Source: Curtobacterium sp. ISL-83 | GTDB lineage: Bacteria > Actinomycetota > Actinomycetes > Actinomycetales > Microbacteriaceae | Length of the DNA stretch: 64,000 nt | Direction of reading: 5' to 3' | Assembly: GCF_018613895.1 (NCBI RefSeq) | Contig: NZ_JAGGPH010000012.1 | Span: 62,001 to 126,000 of the forward strand | Shown: positions 1-8,928 of the stretch, piece by piece | Numbering within the stretch: the stretch's first letter is position 1 | Layout: each line of letters opens with the position of its first letter | Notes under the pieces: generated by a model | Databases searched by the model: none | Seen by the model: only the letters and a program-made list of their open reading frames with translations | Told to the model about the DNA's origin: nothing | Translations under genes and position numbers: made by a program

Positions 1-237
1 CTCGTGATCGGGGCCGTCCGGCTCCGGCTGCCGAGCAAGTGGCCCCTGATGCTGCTCGTCGTCGAGTTCCTGCAGATCGCCGTCGGCCTCACGCAGGCGC
101 GGTCGGGTCTGCCGGTCGGACTCGTCGGGACGCACATGGTCCTCGCCGGGCTGCTCGTCGCCGCGATGACGGCGGTGGTCCTCGCGACGACCAGGAGCGC
201 CGGGCGCGACGCGATCCGCGAGCCCCTGCCCGCCTGA
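1..237 (+). CDS. ctaA: Heme A synthase (CtaA/COX15), C-terminal part
   Basis: Only the last 78 codons are in the window; the reading frame is open at the left edge. The visible part holds two membrane helices, one around WPLMLLVVEFLQIAVGL and one around MVLAGLLVAAMTAVVLA. A histidine in GTHMVLAG matches the second heme-ligand position of the CtaA/COX15 family. The family oxidises heme O to heme A for aa3-type cytochrome oxidase in the membrane. The convergent heme O synthase at 966-1907 supports the call. The identification rests on a short fragment plus this neighbour, so it is good but not certain. Confidence 0.75.
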   Translation, partial: LVIGAVRLRLPSKWPLMLLVVEFLQIAVGLTQARSGLPVGLVGTHMVLAGLLVAAMTAVVLATTRSAGRDAIREPLPA

Positions 238-265
238 CCCGGGGCCCGCGGCCGGAACGACCTGG

Positions 266-310
266 CTGCGTGCGTGCGTGGGCGCGTTCGTGCGTGCGTG
301 CGTGCGTGCG
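266..310. repeat. GTGC tetranucleotide microsatellite
   Basis: Two runs of the GTGC/TGCG tetranucleotide (266-280 and 288-310) are separated by GGCGCGT. This is simple-sequence DNA of the slippage-prone kind. It lies about 30 bases past the ctaA stop. Confidence 0.8.
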
Positions 311-323
311 CATGGTGCAACGA

Positions 324-510
324 ACCACCGCGTGATCGACTGGTGCTCGGTCGGAACATGCGCACGGATGCCATGCGTGCGCATGTTCCGACCGACCACC
401 CCGTGATCGACTGGGGCTCGGTCGGAACATGCGCCCGCACACCGTTCGCGCGCATCACTCGACCGACCACCGCGTGATCGACTCGTGCTCGGACGGAAGA
501 TGCACACCGA
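324..510. repeat. 71/72-base imperfect tandem repeat, about 2.6 copies
   Basis: Units beginning ACCACCGCGTGATCGACT start at 324, 395 and 467, so the period is 71 then 72 bases. All three also share a GCTCGGWCGGAASATGC segment. The first unit holds the perfect hairpin at 347-395; the later units carry decayed versions of it. Confidence 0.8.
347..395. repeat. Perfect 20-bp inverted repeat with 9-base loop
   Basis: Arm TCGGTCGGAACATGCGCACG (347-366) is exactly complementary to 376-395; the loop is GATGCCATG. There is no T-tract on either side, so a classic intrinsic terminator is doubtful. It could still end transcription of the convergent ctaA and ctaB, or be a recombination or protein-binding site. 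Confidence 0.8.
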
Positions 511-609
511 TCCGGGCGGGCGCGCCACGGCGTGGCCATCGCCAGGCGGTGCGGGTCCGCGGAGCGACGAACCCTCCGCCACAGGAACCGGTCGACGCGA
601 CGCGCCCAT

Positions 610-659
610 CGTCGGACGGGAGGCGGGGGTCGGGCTGGCACCGCGCCTCCCGTCCGACG
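610..659. repeat. GGGAGGC-family palindrome (ctaA/ctaB gap)
   Basis: Arm CGTCGGACGGGAGGCG (610-625) pairs perfectly with 644-659 (16 bp). It is one of at least nine related palindromes in the window. It lies in the convergent gap, 307 bases beyond the ctaB stop. Confidence 0.8.
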
Positions 660-849
660 GTGCGCGGGTGGGCGCGATCGCGCTGCCGCCAGCCGTTCGC
701 CATCCGCCCGAGCGCGAGGCCCTGCGCTCCCGCTGCAGGACGACTCCGCGGATGTCACACGGCTGCGGTCGTGTCGCACTGCGCGGCACGCGAGCCCCAT
801 CCGACCAGCATGCGGCATCGCCGTCGCCGAGCGACAGCCGCGACGCCGC

Positions 850-927
850 ATCGGCGCCGCAGACCAGCACGCCCCATCGGCGCCGCAGACCAGCACGCCC
901 CATCGGCGCCGCGGACCAGCACGCCCC
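850..927. repeat. 26-base tandem repeat, three copies
   Basis: The unit ATCGGCGCCGCAGACCAGCACGCCCC minus its last bases recurs at 850, 876 and 902 with a single A/G change in the third copy. A decayed fourth copy begins at 928. There are no spacers, so this is a minisatellite and not CRISPR. Confidence 0.85.
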
Positions 928-965
928 ATCAGAGCTCGGACGAGCACGCCCGCGGGCGGCGACCC

Positions 966-1907
966 CTAGAAGCGGAAGACCTGCGGGAGCAGCGGGTCGA
1001 TGCCCACTGCGATGAACAGCAGCGTCAGGTACGTGATCGAGCTGTGGAACACGCGCATCGGGTGGACGTGCTCGACGTGCTGGATCGCCCGCGAGTACAG
1101 GCGGTGGGACTCGACCACGAACCAGATCCCTCCGGCCAGCGCGACGACGGTGTACAGCGGCCCCATGTGCCCGACCGGGATGAGCAGCAGCGAGCAGACG
1201 AGCGTCGCCCACGCGTACAGCACGACCTGCAGGCCGACCACGGTCCGGCCCCGCACGACGGCGAGCATCGGCACGTCCGCCGCGTCGTAGTCGTCGCGGT
1301 ACTTCATGGACAGCGGCCAGTAGTGCGGCGGCGTCCACAGGAAGATCACCATGAACAGCACGACGGGGGTCCAGGTCAGCGTCCCGGTGACGCCCGCCCA
1401 GCCGATGAGCACGGGCATGCAGCCGGCAGAGCCGCCCCAGACGATGTTCTGCGGGGTGCGGCGCTTGAGCCACAGCGTGTAGACGAAGACGTAGATGAGG
1501 ATCGCGATGACGCTCAGCGCGGCGGCGAGCCAGTTCACGAGGAACCCGAGCACGGCGGTCGACAGGATCCCGAGGACCCACGAGAACACCAGCGCCTGGC
1601 GGTCGGTGAGCTCGCCGGTGACCAGCGGCCGGGCACTCGTGCGCTTCATCAGCCGGTCGATGTCCCGGTCGATGTAGCAGTTGAAGGCCGACGCGGACCC
1701 CGCGGACATCGCACCGCCGAGCATCGTCCAGAGCACGAGCCACAGGTCTGGAACGCCCCGGGCGGCGAGGAACATCGTCGGTGCCGTGGTCACGAGCAGC
1801 AGCTCCATGACGCGCGGCTTGGTCAACGAGACGTACGCACGGACCTTGCGGGACAGCGTCGAGCGGGGTCGATCGGTGTCCCGCCGGGTCACGGTGGCAG
1901 TCGGCAA
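966..1907 (-). CDS. ctaB: Heme O synthase (protoheme IX farnesyltransferase)
   Basis: This membrane prenyltransferase (CtaB/CyoE, UbiA superfamily) adds a farnesyl group to heme B to make heme O for the terminal oxidase. The first Asp-rich motif [20 protein letters not shown] is clear at about residues 76-95 of the 313-residue form, followed by the usual chain of helices and [18 protein letters not shown] in the second polar loop. I chose the TTG at 1907 because TGAGG stands five bases before it; the GTG at 1892 is also possible. An upstream ATG at 1973 would add a basic, non-conserved leader. The gene converges on ctaA, its pathway partner. Confidence 0.93.
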   Translation of the reverse strand: MPTATVTRRDTDRPRSTLSRKVRAYVSLTKPRVMELLLVTTAPTMFLAARGVPDLWLVLWTMLGGAMSAGSASAFNCYIDRDIDRLMKRTSARPLVTGELTDRQALVFSWVLGILSTAVLGFLVNWLAAALSVIAILIYVFVYTLWLKRRTPQNIVWGGSAGCMPVLIGWAGVTGTLTWTPVVLFMVIFLWTPPHYWPLSMKYRDDYDAADVPMLAVVRGRTVVGLQVVLYAWATLVCSLLLIPVGHMGPLYTVVALAGGIWFVVESHRLYSRAIQHVEHVHPMRVFHSSITYLTLLFIAVGIDPLLPQVFRF

Positions 1908-2404
1908 GGGAACCTCAGTCTGTTCGCGGTCAGCACGCACGCTCGGTGGACGGCGCCGTCGTCGTCCGGGCATGCGGTCGACCCGGAATGCTCACGGGTC
2001 GTCGCCAGTTTACGTGATCAGGACGCCGCGACGAAGCCGAGTCCCGCCATCCGAACCGACGAGCCGGAAGCCGCGCTCGCCGAGCGAGCCGGAAGCCACG
2101 CCCCGCCGGTCCGACCGACGAACGGGTTCACCCCCGCAGCCGACCGCACCGATCGACACGCCCGGTCGACGATGCTTCCGGGTGGACGCTCGACGAACAA
2201 GGGCGTCACCTGAACCCCTACTGAGTGCATCGTCACTATGCTGGACCTGCCCTCCCGCGGTGCGTACCCCGATGACGTCGGTCGCGATGAGCCGGTCGGG
2301 CCGCCGTTCGACGGCGACACGACTCCGGCGCCGGGATGGCGATCATGTCCGTGCGATGGCACGAGCCCTCGCACATGTCGCATCAATGAAGGGTCAACAT
2401 CCAA
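1908..2404. promoter_or_regulatory. Divergent ctaB/tkt intergenic region
   Basis: This 497-base gap separates two divergently transcribed genes, so it should hold both promoters. A TANNNT-type box, TAAACT, lies on the minus strand at 2007-2012, about 100 bases before ctaB. TATGCT at 2238-2243 could serve tkt. Neither has a convincing -35 match. A direct repeat of GAGCCGGAAGCC occurs at about 2061 and 2085. I see no gene here. Confidence 0.4.
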
Positions 2405-4498
2405 GTGGCTGAATTCACCTGGGACGCCATCGACCGGAAGGCCGTCGACACGGCCCGTGTACTGGCTGCCGACTCCGTCGAAGCCGCTGGCAACGGTCAC
2501 CCCGGCACCGCGATGAGCCTCGCTCCGCTCGCTCACCTCCTCTTCCAGAAGGTGATGCGCCGCGACCCGAGCGACTCCACCTGGATCGGCCGCGACCGCT
2601 TCATCCTGTCTGCGGGTCACGCCTCGATCCTCCAGTACGTGCAGTTCTACCTGCACGGCTACGGGCTCGAGATCGAGGACCTCCAGCACCTCCGCAAGTG
2701 GGGCTCGAAGACCCCGGGTCACCCGGAGTACGGCCACACCGACGGCATCGAGATCACCACCGGCCCGCTCGGCCAGGGCCTCGCGTCCTCCGTGGGCTTC
2801 GCCTACGCCCAGCGCTTCGAGCGCGGCCTGTTCGACCCGGAGACCCCGGCCGGCCAGTCGCCGTTCGACCACTACACCTACGTGATCGCCGGCGACGGCG
2901 ACATGGAAGAGGGCGTCACGAACGAAGCCGGCTCCCTCGCGGGTCGCCAGCAGCTCGGCAACCTCATCGCGTTCTACGACTCGAACCAGATCTCGATCGA
3001 GGACAACACCAACATCGCGTTCTCCGAGGACGTCCACGCGCGCTACGAGGCGCTCGGCTGGCACGTCCAGGTCGTCGACTGGAAGAAGACGGGCGAGTAC
3101 GTCGAGGACGTCGATGCCCTCTACGCAGCGATCGAGGCCGCGAAGGCCGAGACCGGCAAGCCGTCGCTCATCGTCCTGAAGACGATCATCGGGTGGCCGT
3201 CGCCGACGAAGCAGAACTCCGGCAAGATCCACGGTTCGGCACTCGGTGCCGACGAGCTCAAGGGCCTGAAGGAGGTCCTCGGCTTCGACCCCGAGCAGAC
3301 CTTCCACGTCGACCCCGAGGTGCTCGAGTACACCCGCGGCGCCGTCGCCAAGGGCCAGGCGCAGCACGCCGAGTGGAACGAGGGCTTCGAGGCGTGGGCT
3401 GCGGCCAACCCCGAGCGCAAGGCGATCCTCGACCGGATCAACGCCGGCGAGCTCCCCGAGGGCCTCGAAGAAGCCCTCCCGGTCTTCTCGACCGAGAAGG
3501 CCGTGTCGACCCGTGCCGCCTCCGGCAAGGTCATCAACGCCATCGCGCCGCTGATGCCCGAGTTCTGGGGTGGGTCGGCTGACCTCGCCGAGTCGAACCT
3601 GACCACGATCGAGGGCGCGAAGTCCTTCGGCCCGGCCGACGCCTCGACGTCGACCTGGAGCACCGACCCGTACGGCCGCGTGCTGCACTTCGGCATCCGC
3701 GAGCACGCCATGGGCTCGATCCTGAACGGCATCGTCCTGCACGGGAACACTCGCCCCTTCGGTGGCACGTTCCTGATCTTCAGCGACTACATGCGTCCGG
3801 CTGTCCGTCTCGCCGCGCTGATGAAGGCGCCGACCATCTACGTGTGGACGCACGACTCCATCGCCCTCGGCGAGGACGGCCCGACGCACCAGCCGATCGA
3901 GCAGCTCAGCACCCTCCGTGCGATCCCGGGTCTCGACATCGTCCGTCCGGCCGATGCGAACGAGACCGCGTACGCGTGGCTCGAGATGCTCCGTCACACG
4001 GACCGTCCGGCCGGCATCGCGCTGAGCCGCCAGAACCTGCCCGTCTTCGAGCGTGGTGACGGTGACGCCTCCGGCGAGACCTTCGCCTCGGCGAAGAACG
4101 TCGCCAAGGGCGCGTACGTGCTGGCCGAGGCGCCGAACGGCACCCCGGACGTCATCCTCATCGCCACCGGCTCCGAGGTCCAGATCGCAGTCGACGCCCG
4201 TGAGCAGCTCAAGGCCGAGGGCATCAACGCCCGCGTCGTGAGCGCGCCGTCGCTCGAGTGGTTCCACGAGCAGGACGCGAGCTACCAGGAGCAGGTCCTG
4301 CCGAAGGCCGTCACCGCACGTGTCTCGGTCGAGGCCGGCATCGCCATGAGCTGGCGCGACATCGTCGGCGACAAGGGCCGCAGCGTGTCGATCGAGCACT
4401 TCGGCGCCTCGGCCGACTACCAGGTGCTGTTCGAGAAGTTCGGCTTCACGACGGAGCACGTCGTGGCTGCCGCCAAGGAATCGATCGCGGCTTCCTGA
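2405..4498 (+). CDS. tkt: Transketolase
   Basis: This 697-residue thiamine-diphosphate enzyme moves two-carbon units between pentose, heptulose, erythrose and fructose phosphates in the non-oxidative pentose-phosphate pathway. Visible signatures are GNGHPG (29-34), GPLGQG (120-125) and the cofactor-binding GDGDMEEG (163-170) followed by N and YDSNQISIEDNT. The C-terminal half has the pyrimidine domain with GIREHAMGSILNG. The GTG start at 2405 gives the usual N-terminus; a weak AAGGG lies upstream. It heads the pentose-phosphate operon but is separated from tal by 156 bases holding two hairpins, so tal may also have its own promoter. Confidence 0.98.
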   Translation: MAEFTWDAIDRKAVDTARVLAADSVEAAGNGHPGTAMSLAPLAHLLFQKVMRRDPSDSTWIGRDRFILSAGHASILQYVQFYLHGYGLEIEDLQHLRKWGSKTPGHPEYGHTDGIEITTGPLGQGLASSVGFAYAQRFERGLFDPETPAGQSPFDHYTYVIAGDGDMEEGVTNEAGSLAGRQQLGNLIAFYDSNQISIEDNTNIAFSEDVHARYEALGWHVQVVDWKKTGEYVEDVDALYAAIEAAKAETGKPSLIVLKTIIGWPSPTKQNSGKIHGSALGADELKGLKEVLGFDPEQTFHVDPEVLEYTRGAVAKGQAQHAEWNEGFEAWAAANPERKAILDRINAGELPEGLEEALPVFSTEKAVSTRAASGKVINAIAPLMPEFWGGSADLAESNLTTIEGAKSFGPADASTSTWSTDPYGRVLHFGIREHAMGSILNGIVLHGNTRPFGGTFLIFSDYMRPAVRLAALMKAPTIYVWTHDSIALGEDGPTHQPIEQLSTLRAIPGLDIVRPADANETAYAWLEMLRHTDRPAGIALSRQNLPVFERGDGDASGETFASAKNVAKGAYVLAEAPNGTPDVILIATGSEVQIAVDAREQLKAEGINARVVSAPSLEWFHEQDASYQEQVLPKAVTARVSVEAGIAMSWRDIVGDKGRSVSIEHFGASADYQVLFEKFGFTTEHVVAAAKESIAAS

Positions 4499-4503
4499 CC
4501 CTC

Positions 4504-4540
4504 GGAGGGCCGGGTCCGGAGCATCCGGATCCGGCCCTCC
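4504..4540 (+). terminator. Hairpin after tkt
   Basis: Arms 4504-4520 and 4524-4540 (GGAGGGCCGGGTCCGGA and its complement with one G-T pair) close over a 3-base loop, 5 bases after the tkt stop. It is a strong GC stem without a T-run, typical of high-GC actinobacteria. Partial read-through into tal is likely. Confidence 0.65.
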
Positions 4541-4542
4541 TG

Positions 4543-4580
4543 CCGGGAGGCGCGGCTCGGCTCCGCCGCGCGCCTCCCGG
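4543..4580. repeat. GGGAGGC-family palindrome (tkt/tal gap)
   Basis: CCGGGAGGCGCGGC (4543-4556) pairs with GCCGCG-CGCCTCCCGG (4565-4580), with a 2-base bulge. It directly follows the tkt hairpin, so two stems stand in tandem between tkt and tal. Confidence 0.7.
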
Positions 4581-4654
4581 CCCCCACACCACGACTTCAC
4601 GGCCCGCAGTCACACCAGGACAGCGGCCAGTCGACGAAAGAAGAAGAGAAACAC

Positions 4655-5770
4655 ATGGCTGACACCACCCCCACCGCCGCGCTCTCCGCGGTCGGCGTGA
4701 GCATCTGGCTCGACGACCTCTCCCGCGAGCTCCTCGAGACCGGTCGTCTCGAGAACCTCATCAAGGACCGCAACGTCGTCGGCGTGACGACCAACCCGAC
4801 GATCTTCGCGTCGGCCCTCGCCAAGGGCGAGCGCTACGACGCGCAGGTCAAGGAGCTCGCCGCGGCGGGCACCGACGTGACCAACGCGATCTTCGAGATC
4901 ACCACGCAGGACGTCGCGAACGCGTCCGACGTCTTCAAGCCGATCTACGACGCGACCAAGGGCTTCGACGGCCGGGTCTCGATCGAGGTCGAGCCGGGCC
5001 TCGCCCACGAGACCGCGAAGACCATCGAGCAGGCCAAGTTCCTGTTCGAGAAGGTCGGCCGCGAGAACGTCCTCATCAAGATCCCGGCGACCGTCGAGGG
5101 CCTCGAGGCGATCACCGAGGTCATCGCCGCGGGCATCTCCGTCAACGTCACCCTGATCTTCTCGCTCGAGCGCTACCGCGCCGTCATCGACGCGTACCTC
5201 GGCGGCCTCGAGAAGGCCAAGGCCGCGGGCCACGACCTCTCGAAGATCCACTCGGTCGCGTCCTTCTTCGTGTCGCGCGTCGACTCCGAGGTCGACAAGC
5301 AGCTCGAGGCCGTCGGCACCGACGAGGCCCTCGCCCTCAAGTCGAAGGCCGGCATCGCCAACGCGCAGCTCGCCTACCAGGTCTGGACCGAGGCCTTCGC
5401 GACCGAGCGCGCGCTCGGCCTGCTCGAGTCCGGTGCGAACACCCAGCGTCCGCTCTGGGCTTCGACCGGCGTCAAGGACCCGTCGCTGCCCGACACGCTC
5501 TACGTGACCGAGCTCGCCGCGCCGAACACCGTCAACACGATGCCCGGCAAGACGCTCGAGGCGACCTTCGACCACGCTGAGGTCCACGGCGACGCCATCG
5601 CCGGCTCGTTCGACGACGCGCAGCAGGTCCTCGACCAGCTCGCGGCCGTCGGTGTCGACTACGACCAGGTCGTCGCACTGCTCGAGAAGGAGGGCGTGGA
5701 CAAGTTCAACGTCTCCTGGGGTGAGCTCGTCGACACCGTGAAGACCGCCCTCGAGGGCGCCAAGGCGTGA
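4655..5770 (+). CDS. tal: Transaldolase
   Basis: This 371-residue enzyme transfers dihydroxyacetone units between sedoheptulose-7-phosphate and glyceraldehyde-3-phosphate. Its length is that of the long actinobacterial TalB-like class. The Schiff-base lysine is K142 in [11 protein letters not shown], and VTTNPTIFA (44-52) is the N-terminal signature. The ATG at 4655 is preceded by a purine-rich GAAAGAAGAAGAGAA that should act as ribosome binding site. The stop overlaps the pgi start (GTGA at 5767), indicating coupled translation with pgi. Confidence 0.98.
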   Translation: MADTTPTAALSAVGVSIWLDDLSRELLETGRLENLIKDRNVVGVTTNPTIFASALAKGERYDAQVKELAAAGTDVTNAIFEITTQDVANASDVFKPIYDATKGFDGRVSIEVEPGLAHETAKTIEQAKFLFEKVGRENVLIKIPATVEGLEAITEVIAAGISVNVTLIFSLERYRAVIDAYLGGLEKAKAAGHDLSKIHSVASFFVSRVDSEVDKQLEAVGTDEALALKSKAGIANAQLAYQVWTEAFATERALGLLESGANTQRPLWASTGVKDPSLPDTLYVTELAAPNTVNTMPGKTLEATFDHAEVHGDAIAGSFDDAQQVLDQLAAVGVDYDQVVALLEKEGVDKFNVSWGELVDTVKTALEGAKA

Positions 5771-7365
5771 CCGTTTCCATCGCTGCCAGCGGCGACGCCG
5801 CGCGGGCCATCGACCAGGTGGTCCCGCGGCTCGTCGCTGACATGGTGGCCTCGGGCATCACCGCCCAGGACCCCGAACTCTGGGGCCCGGACGCCGAGAC
5901 CGAGGCGTCCAGGCGCCTCGGCTGGGTGGAGGCCGTCTCGGTCTCCCGCCCGCTCGTCGTCGAGATCACCGCACTGCGCGAGCGCCTGCACGCCGACGGG
6001 GTGGGCCACGTCGTCCTCGCCGGCATGGGCGGCTCGTCGCTGGCACCCGAGGTCATCACGCGCACGTACGGCGTGCCGCTGACGGTGCTCGACTCGACCG
6101 ACCCGGCACAGGTCCGGGCCGCGGTCGGGCACGACCTGGCACGGACCGTGCTCGTCGTGTCCTCGAAGTCCGGCTCGACGCTCGAGACGGACTCGCAGCG
6201 CCGGGTGTACGAGCAGGCGTTCCGTGACGCCGGCATCGACCCCGCGTCCCGCATCGTCGTCGTCACCGACCCGGGCTCCCCGCTCGAGGCCGAGGCGATC
6301 GTCGCCGGGTACCGCGTGTTCACCGCCGACCCGACGGTCGGCGGCCGCTACTCGGCGCTGACCGCGTTCGGCCTGGTGCCGTCCGGCCTCGCCGGTGCCG
6401 ACATCACCGAGCTCCTCGACGAGGCCGACGCCATCTCGGCGCTCCTCGCCGTGGACACCGACGAGAACCCGGGCCTCGTGCTCGGAGCCGTCCTCGGTGG
6501 CACGGCGCCCCTCCGCTCCACGATCGGGATCGTCGCCGACGGCACGCACATCGTGGGGTTCGGCGACTGGGTGGAACAGCTCATCGCGGAGTCGACGGGC
6601 AAGAACGGCCGCGGACTGCTGCCGGTCGTGCTCGACGTCGACTCCCCCGAGGTCTCCGCCGGACTCGCCGACGTGCAGATCGTGCGCCTGGTGGGCTCCC
6701 GTGAGGACGAACGACACGTCGCCGACGGCGAGGTCGAGATCGCGGGCACCCTCGGCGGGCAACTCCTCGTCTGGCAGTACGCCGTGGCCGTCGCCGGGCG
6801 TCTGCTCGGCATCGACCCGTTCGACCAGCCGGACGTCGAGGCCGCCAAGGTGGCCGCCCGCTCCCTGCTGGAGGACCGCCCCGCACCGACCGCTCCCGCC
6901 TTCGTCGACGGCGGCATCGCCGTCCACGCGACGCCGGGACTGCCGGTCGGGACCACGCTCGCGGAAGCCGTCACGGGCCTCCTGGCCGAGGTCGGGTCGA
7001 CCGGTTACCTGGCGGTCCAGGCCTACGTGGACCGCACCGACGACGGCGGACTCGCCGCGCTCCGCGACGCCCTGGCGGCGCGTCTCGGCCGTCCCGTCAC
7101 GTTCGGCTACGGCCCGCGGTTCCTGCACTCCACCGGCCAGTACCACAAGGGCGGCCCCGCGACGGGGGCGTTCCTGCAGATCGTCGCCGACGAGCGCGAG
7201 GACCTGGCGATCCCGGGCCGTCCCTTCACGTTCGGTCAACTCATCCAGGCCCAGGCGGCCGGCGACGCGAGCGTGCTCGCCGAGCACGGCCGTCCGGTCC
7301 TGACCCTCACGACGTCGGACGTCCGAGCCGCCACCGCGGCGCTGCGTTCCGCCGTCTCTCTCTAG
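5767..7365 (+). CDS. pgi: Glucose-6-phosphate isomerase
   Basis: The 532-residue protein interconverts glucose-6-phosphate and fructose-6-phosphate and so links glycolysis with the pentose-phosphate cycle. Sugar-phosphate-binding motifs are GMGGSS (86-91) and [10 protein letters not shown] (132-141) of the SIS fold. [17 protein letters not shown] and the C-terminal [11 protein letters not shown] are also conserved. The GTG start overlaps the tal stop by four bases. It belongs to a divergent, tal-associated branch of Pgi and is not the classic E. coli-like form. Placement between tal and zwf lets fructose-6-phosphate be recycled into the oxidative branch. Confidence 0.95.
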   Translation: MTVSIAASGDAARAIDQVVPRLVADMVASGITAQDPELWGPDAETEASRRLGWVEAVSVSRPLVVEITALRERLHADGVGHVVLAGMGGSSLAPEVITRTYGVPLTVLDSTDPAQVRAAVGHDLARTVLVVSSKSGSTLETDSQRRVYEQAFRDAGIDPASRIVVVTDPGSPLEAEAIVAGYRVFTADPTVGGRYSALTAFGLVPSGLAGADITELLDEADAISALLAVDTDENPGLVLGAVLGGTAPLRSTIGIVADGTHIVGFGDWVEQLIAESTGKNGRGLLPVVLDVDSPEVSAGLADVQIVRLVGSREDERHVADGEVEIAGTLGGQLLVWQYAVAVAGRLLGIDPFDQPDVEAAKVAARSLLEDRPAPTAPAFVDGGIAVHATPGLPVGTTLAEAVTGLLAEVGSTGYLAVQAYVDRTDDGGLAALRDALAARLGRPVTFGYGPRFLHSTGQYHKGGPATGAFLQIVADEREDLAIPGRPFTFGQLIQAQAAGDASVLAEHGRPVLTLTTSDVRAATAALRSAVSL

Positions 7366-7389
7366 ACTCTCGAAGGAGTTCACCGACTC

Positions 7390-8928
7390 ATGTCACCCGT
7401 GGCTGTCACCCCGGAGCACAACCCGCTCCGGCTGCCGACGGATCGTCGACTGAACCGGATCGCGGGACCCAGCACCCTCATCATCTTCGGTGTGACGGGC
7501 GACCTGTCCCGCAAGAAGTTGATGCCCGCGGTCTACGACCTGGCGAACCGAGGGCTCCTGCCCCCGGGGTTCGCGCTGGTCGGTTTCGCTCGGCGTGACT
7601 GGGAGGACCAAGACTTCTCCCAGCTCGTCCACGACGCGGTCAAGGAGCACTCGCGCACCCCGTTCGACGAGGACGTGTGGCGCCAGCTCGAACAGGGCAT
7701 CCGGTTCGTCCAGGGATCGTTCGACGACCCCGAGGCGTTCCGCGAGCTCAAGCGGACCGTCGACACGCTGGACGCCGAGCGCGGGACGCTCGGGAACCAC
7801 GCGTTCTACCTGTCGATCCCGCCGAAGATGTTCCCGGTCGTCACCGAGCAGCTCAAGTTGTCCGGTCTCACCGAGCAGCACGAGGGCTCCTGGAGCCGCG
7901 TGGTCGTCGAGAAGCCGTTCGGTTCCGACCTCCGCTCCGCCCGTGAGCTGAACGCGATCGTCGAGAGCGTCTTCGCGCCCGACGACGTGTTCCGCATCGA
8001 CCACTACCTCGGCAAGGAGACCGTCCAGAACCTGCTGACGCTCCGGTTCGCGAACCAGATGTACGAACCCATCTGGAACTCGAACTACGTCGACCACGTG
8101 CAGATCACGATGGCCGAGGACATCGGCGTCGCTGGACGTGCCGCGTACTACGACGGCATCGGTGCGGCGCGCGACGTGATCCAGAACCACCTGCTGCAGC
8201 TCCTCGCGCTCACCGCGATGGAGGAGCCCGTCTCGTTCAAGGCCGGACACCTCCGCGCCGAGAAGGAGAAGGTGCTGTCGGCGGTCCGGCTGCCGGAGGA
8301 CCTCTCCACCGCCACGGCCCGCGGGCAGTACGCCGGCGGCTGGCAGGGCGGCGAGAAGGTGCTCGGGTTCCTCGAGGAAGCGGGCATGAACCCCGAGTCC
8401 ACGACCGAGACGTTCGCGGCCATCCGGCTCGACATCGCGACGCGTCGCTGGCAGGGCGTGCCGTTCTACCTCCGCGCCGGCAAGCGTCTCGGCCGACGCG
8501 TCACCGAGATCGCGATCGTGTTCAAGCGCGTCCCCGAGGACGTCTTCGGCATCCCGCAGTCCCCCCTGGGTCAGAACGCCCTCGTGATCCGTGTCCAGCC
8601 GGACGAGGGCGTCACGCTCCGGTTCGGCTCGAAGGTCCCCGGCGTCGGCACGCAGGTGCGCGACGTGACGATGGACTTCGGCTACGGCCACGCGTTCACC
8701 GAGGCCTCCCCCGAGGCGTACGAGCGACTCATCCTCGACGTGCTCCTCGGTGACCCGCCGCTGTTCCCGCGGCACCAGGAGGTCGAGCTCTCCTGGAAGA
8801 TCCTCGACCCGATCGAGGAGTTCTGGCGCGAGCAGGGCCAGCCCGAGCAGTACCGTCCGGGAACGTGGGGTCCGGCTTCGGCCGACGAACTCCTCGCCCG
8901 CGACGGCCGGACCTGGAGGCGTCCATGA
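7390..8928 (+). CDS. zwf: Glucose-6-phosphate 1-dehydrogenase
   Basis: This is the first enzyme of the oxidative pentose-phosphate pathway; it reduces NADP while oxidising glucose-6-phosphate to the lactone. The dinucleotide-binding segment GVTGDLSRKKLMP is at 34-46 and the active-site signature RIDHYLGKE at 202-210. At 512 residues the length is normal. GAAGGAG about 12 bases before the ATG at 7390 is the ribosome binding site. The stop overlaps the opcA start (ATGA at 8925), and OpcA is known to be needed for Zwf assembly or activity in actinobacteria. Confidence 0.98.
   Translation: MSPVAVTPEHNPLRLPTDRRLNRIAGPSTLIIFGVTGDLSRKKLMPAVYDLANRGLLPPGFALVGFARRDWEDQDFSQLVHDAVKEHSRTPFDEDVWRQLEQGIRFVQGSFDDPEAFRELKRTVDTLDAERGTLGNHAFYLSIPPKMFPVVTEQLKLSGLTEQHEGSWSRVVVEKPFGSDLRSARELNAIVESVFAPDDVFRIDHYLGKETVQNLLTLRFANQMYEPIWNSNYVDHVQITMAEDIGVAGRAAYYDGIGAARDVIQNHLLQLLALTAMEEPVSFKAGHLRAEKEKVLSAVRLPEDLSTATARGQYAGGWQGGEKVLGFLEEAGMNPESTTETFAAIRLDIATRRWQGVPFYLRAGKRLGRRVTEIAIVFKRVPEDVFGIPQSPLGQNALVIRVQPDEGVTLRFGSKVPGVGTQVRDVTMDFGYGHAFTEASPEAYERLILDVLLGDPPLFPRHQEVELSWKILDPIEEFWREQGQPEQYRPGTWGPASADELLARDGRTWRRP

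Larger units (their letters stand above)
238..965. repeat. Gene-free ctaA/ctaB gap filled with several repeat types
   Basis: This 728-base convergent gap contains no credible gene. Going left to right it holds a GTGC tetranucleotide run (266-310), three imperfect 71/72-base tandem units (starting at 324, 395 and 467), a perfect 20-base inverted repeat (347-395), a GGGAGGC-type palindrome (610-659) and three tandem 26-base units (850-927). Open frames crossing it are low-complexity Arg/Pro/Thr-rich and are not supported by any family resemblance. Confidence 0.75.

Noticed and set aside
850-927. CRISPR-like direct repeats
   Set aside because: The 26-base units are head-to-tail without spacers. 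The 38-base units at 35292-35380 are also contiguous, and no cas gene is in the window.
485-1015. Open frames in the ctaA/ctaB gap
   Set aside because: They run through hairpins and minisatellites, give Pro/Arg/Ser-rich products and overlap ctaB antisense.
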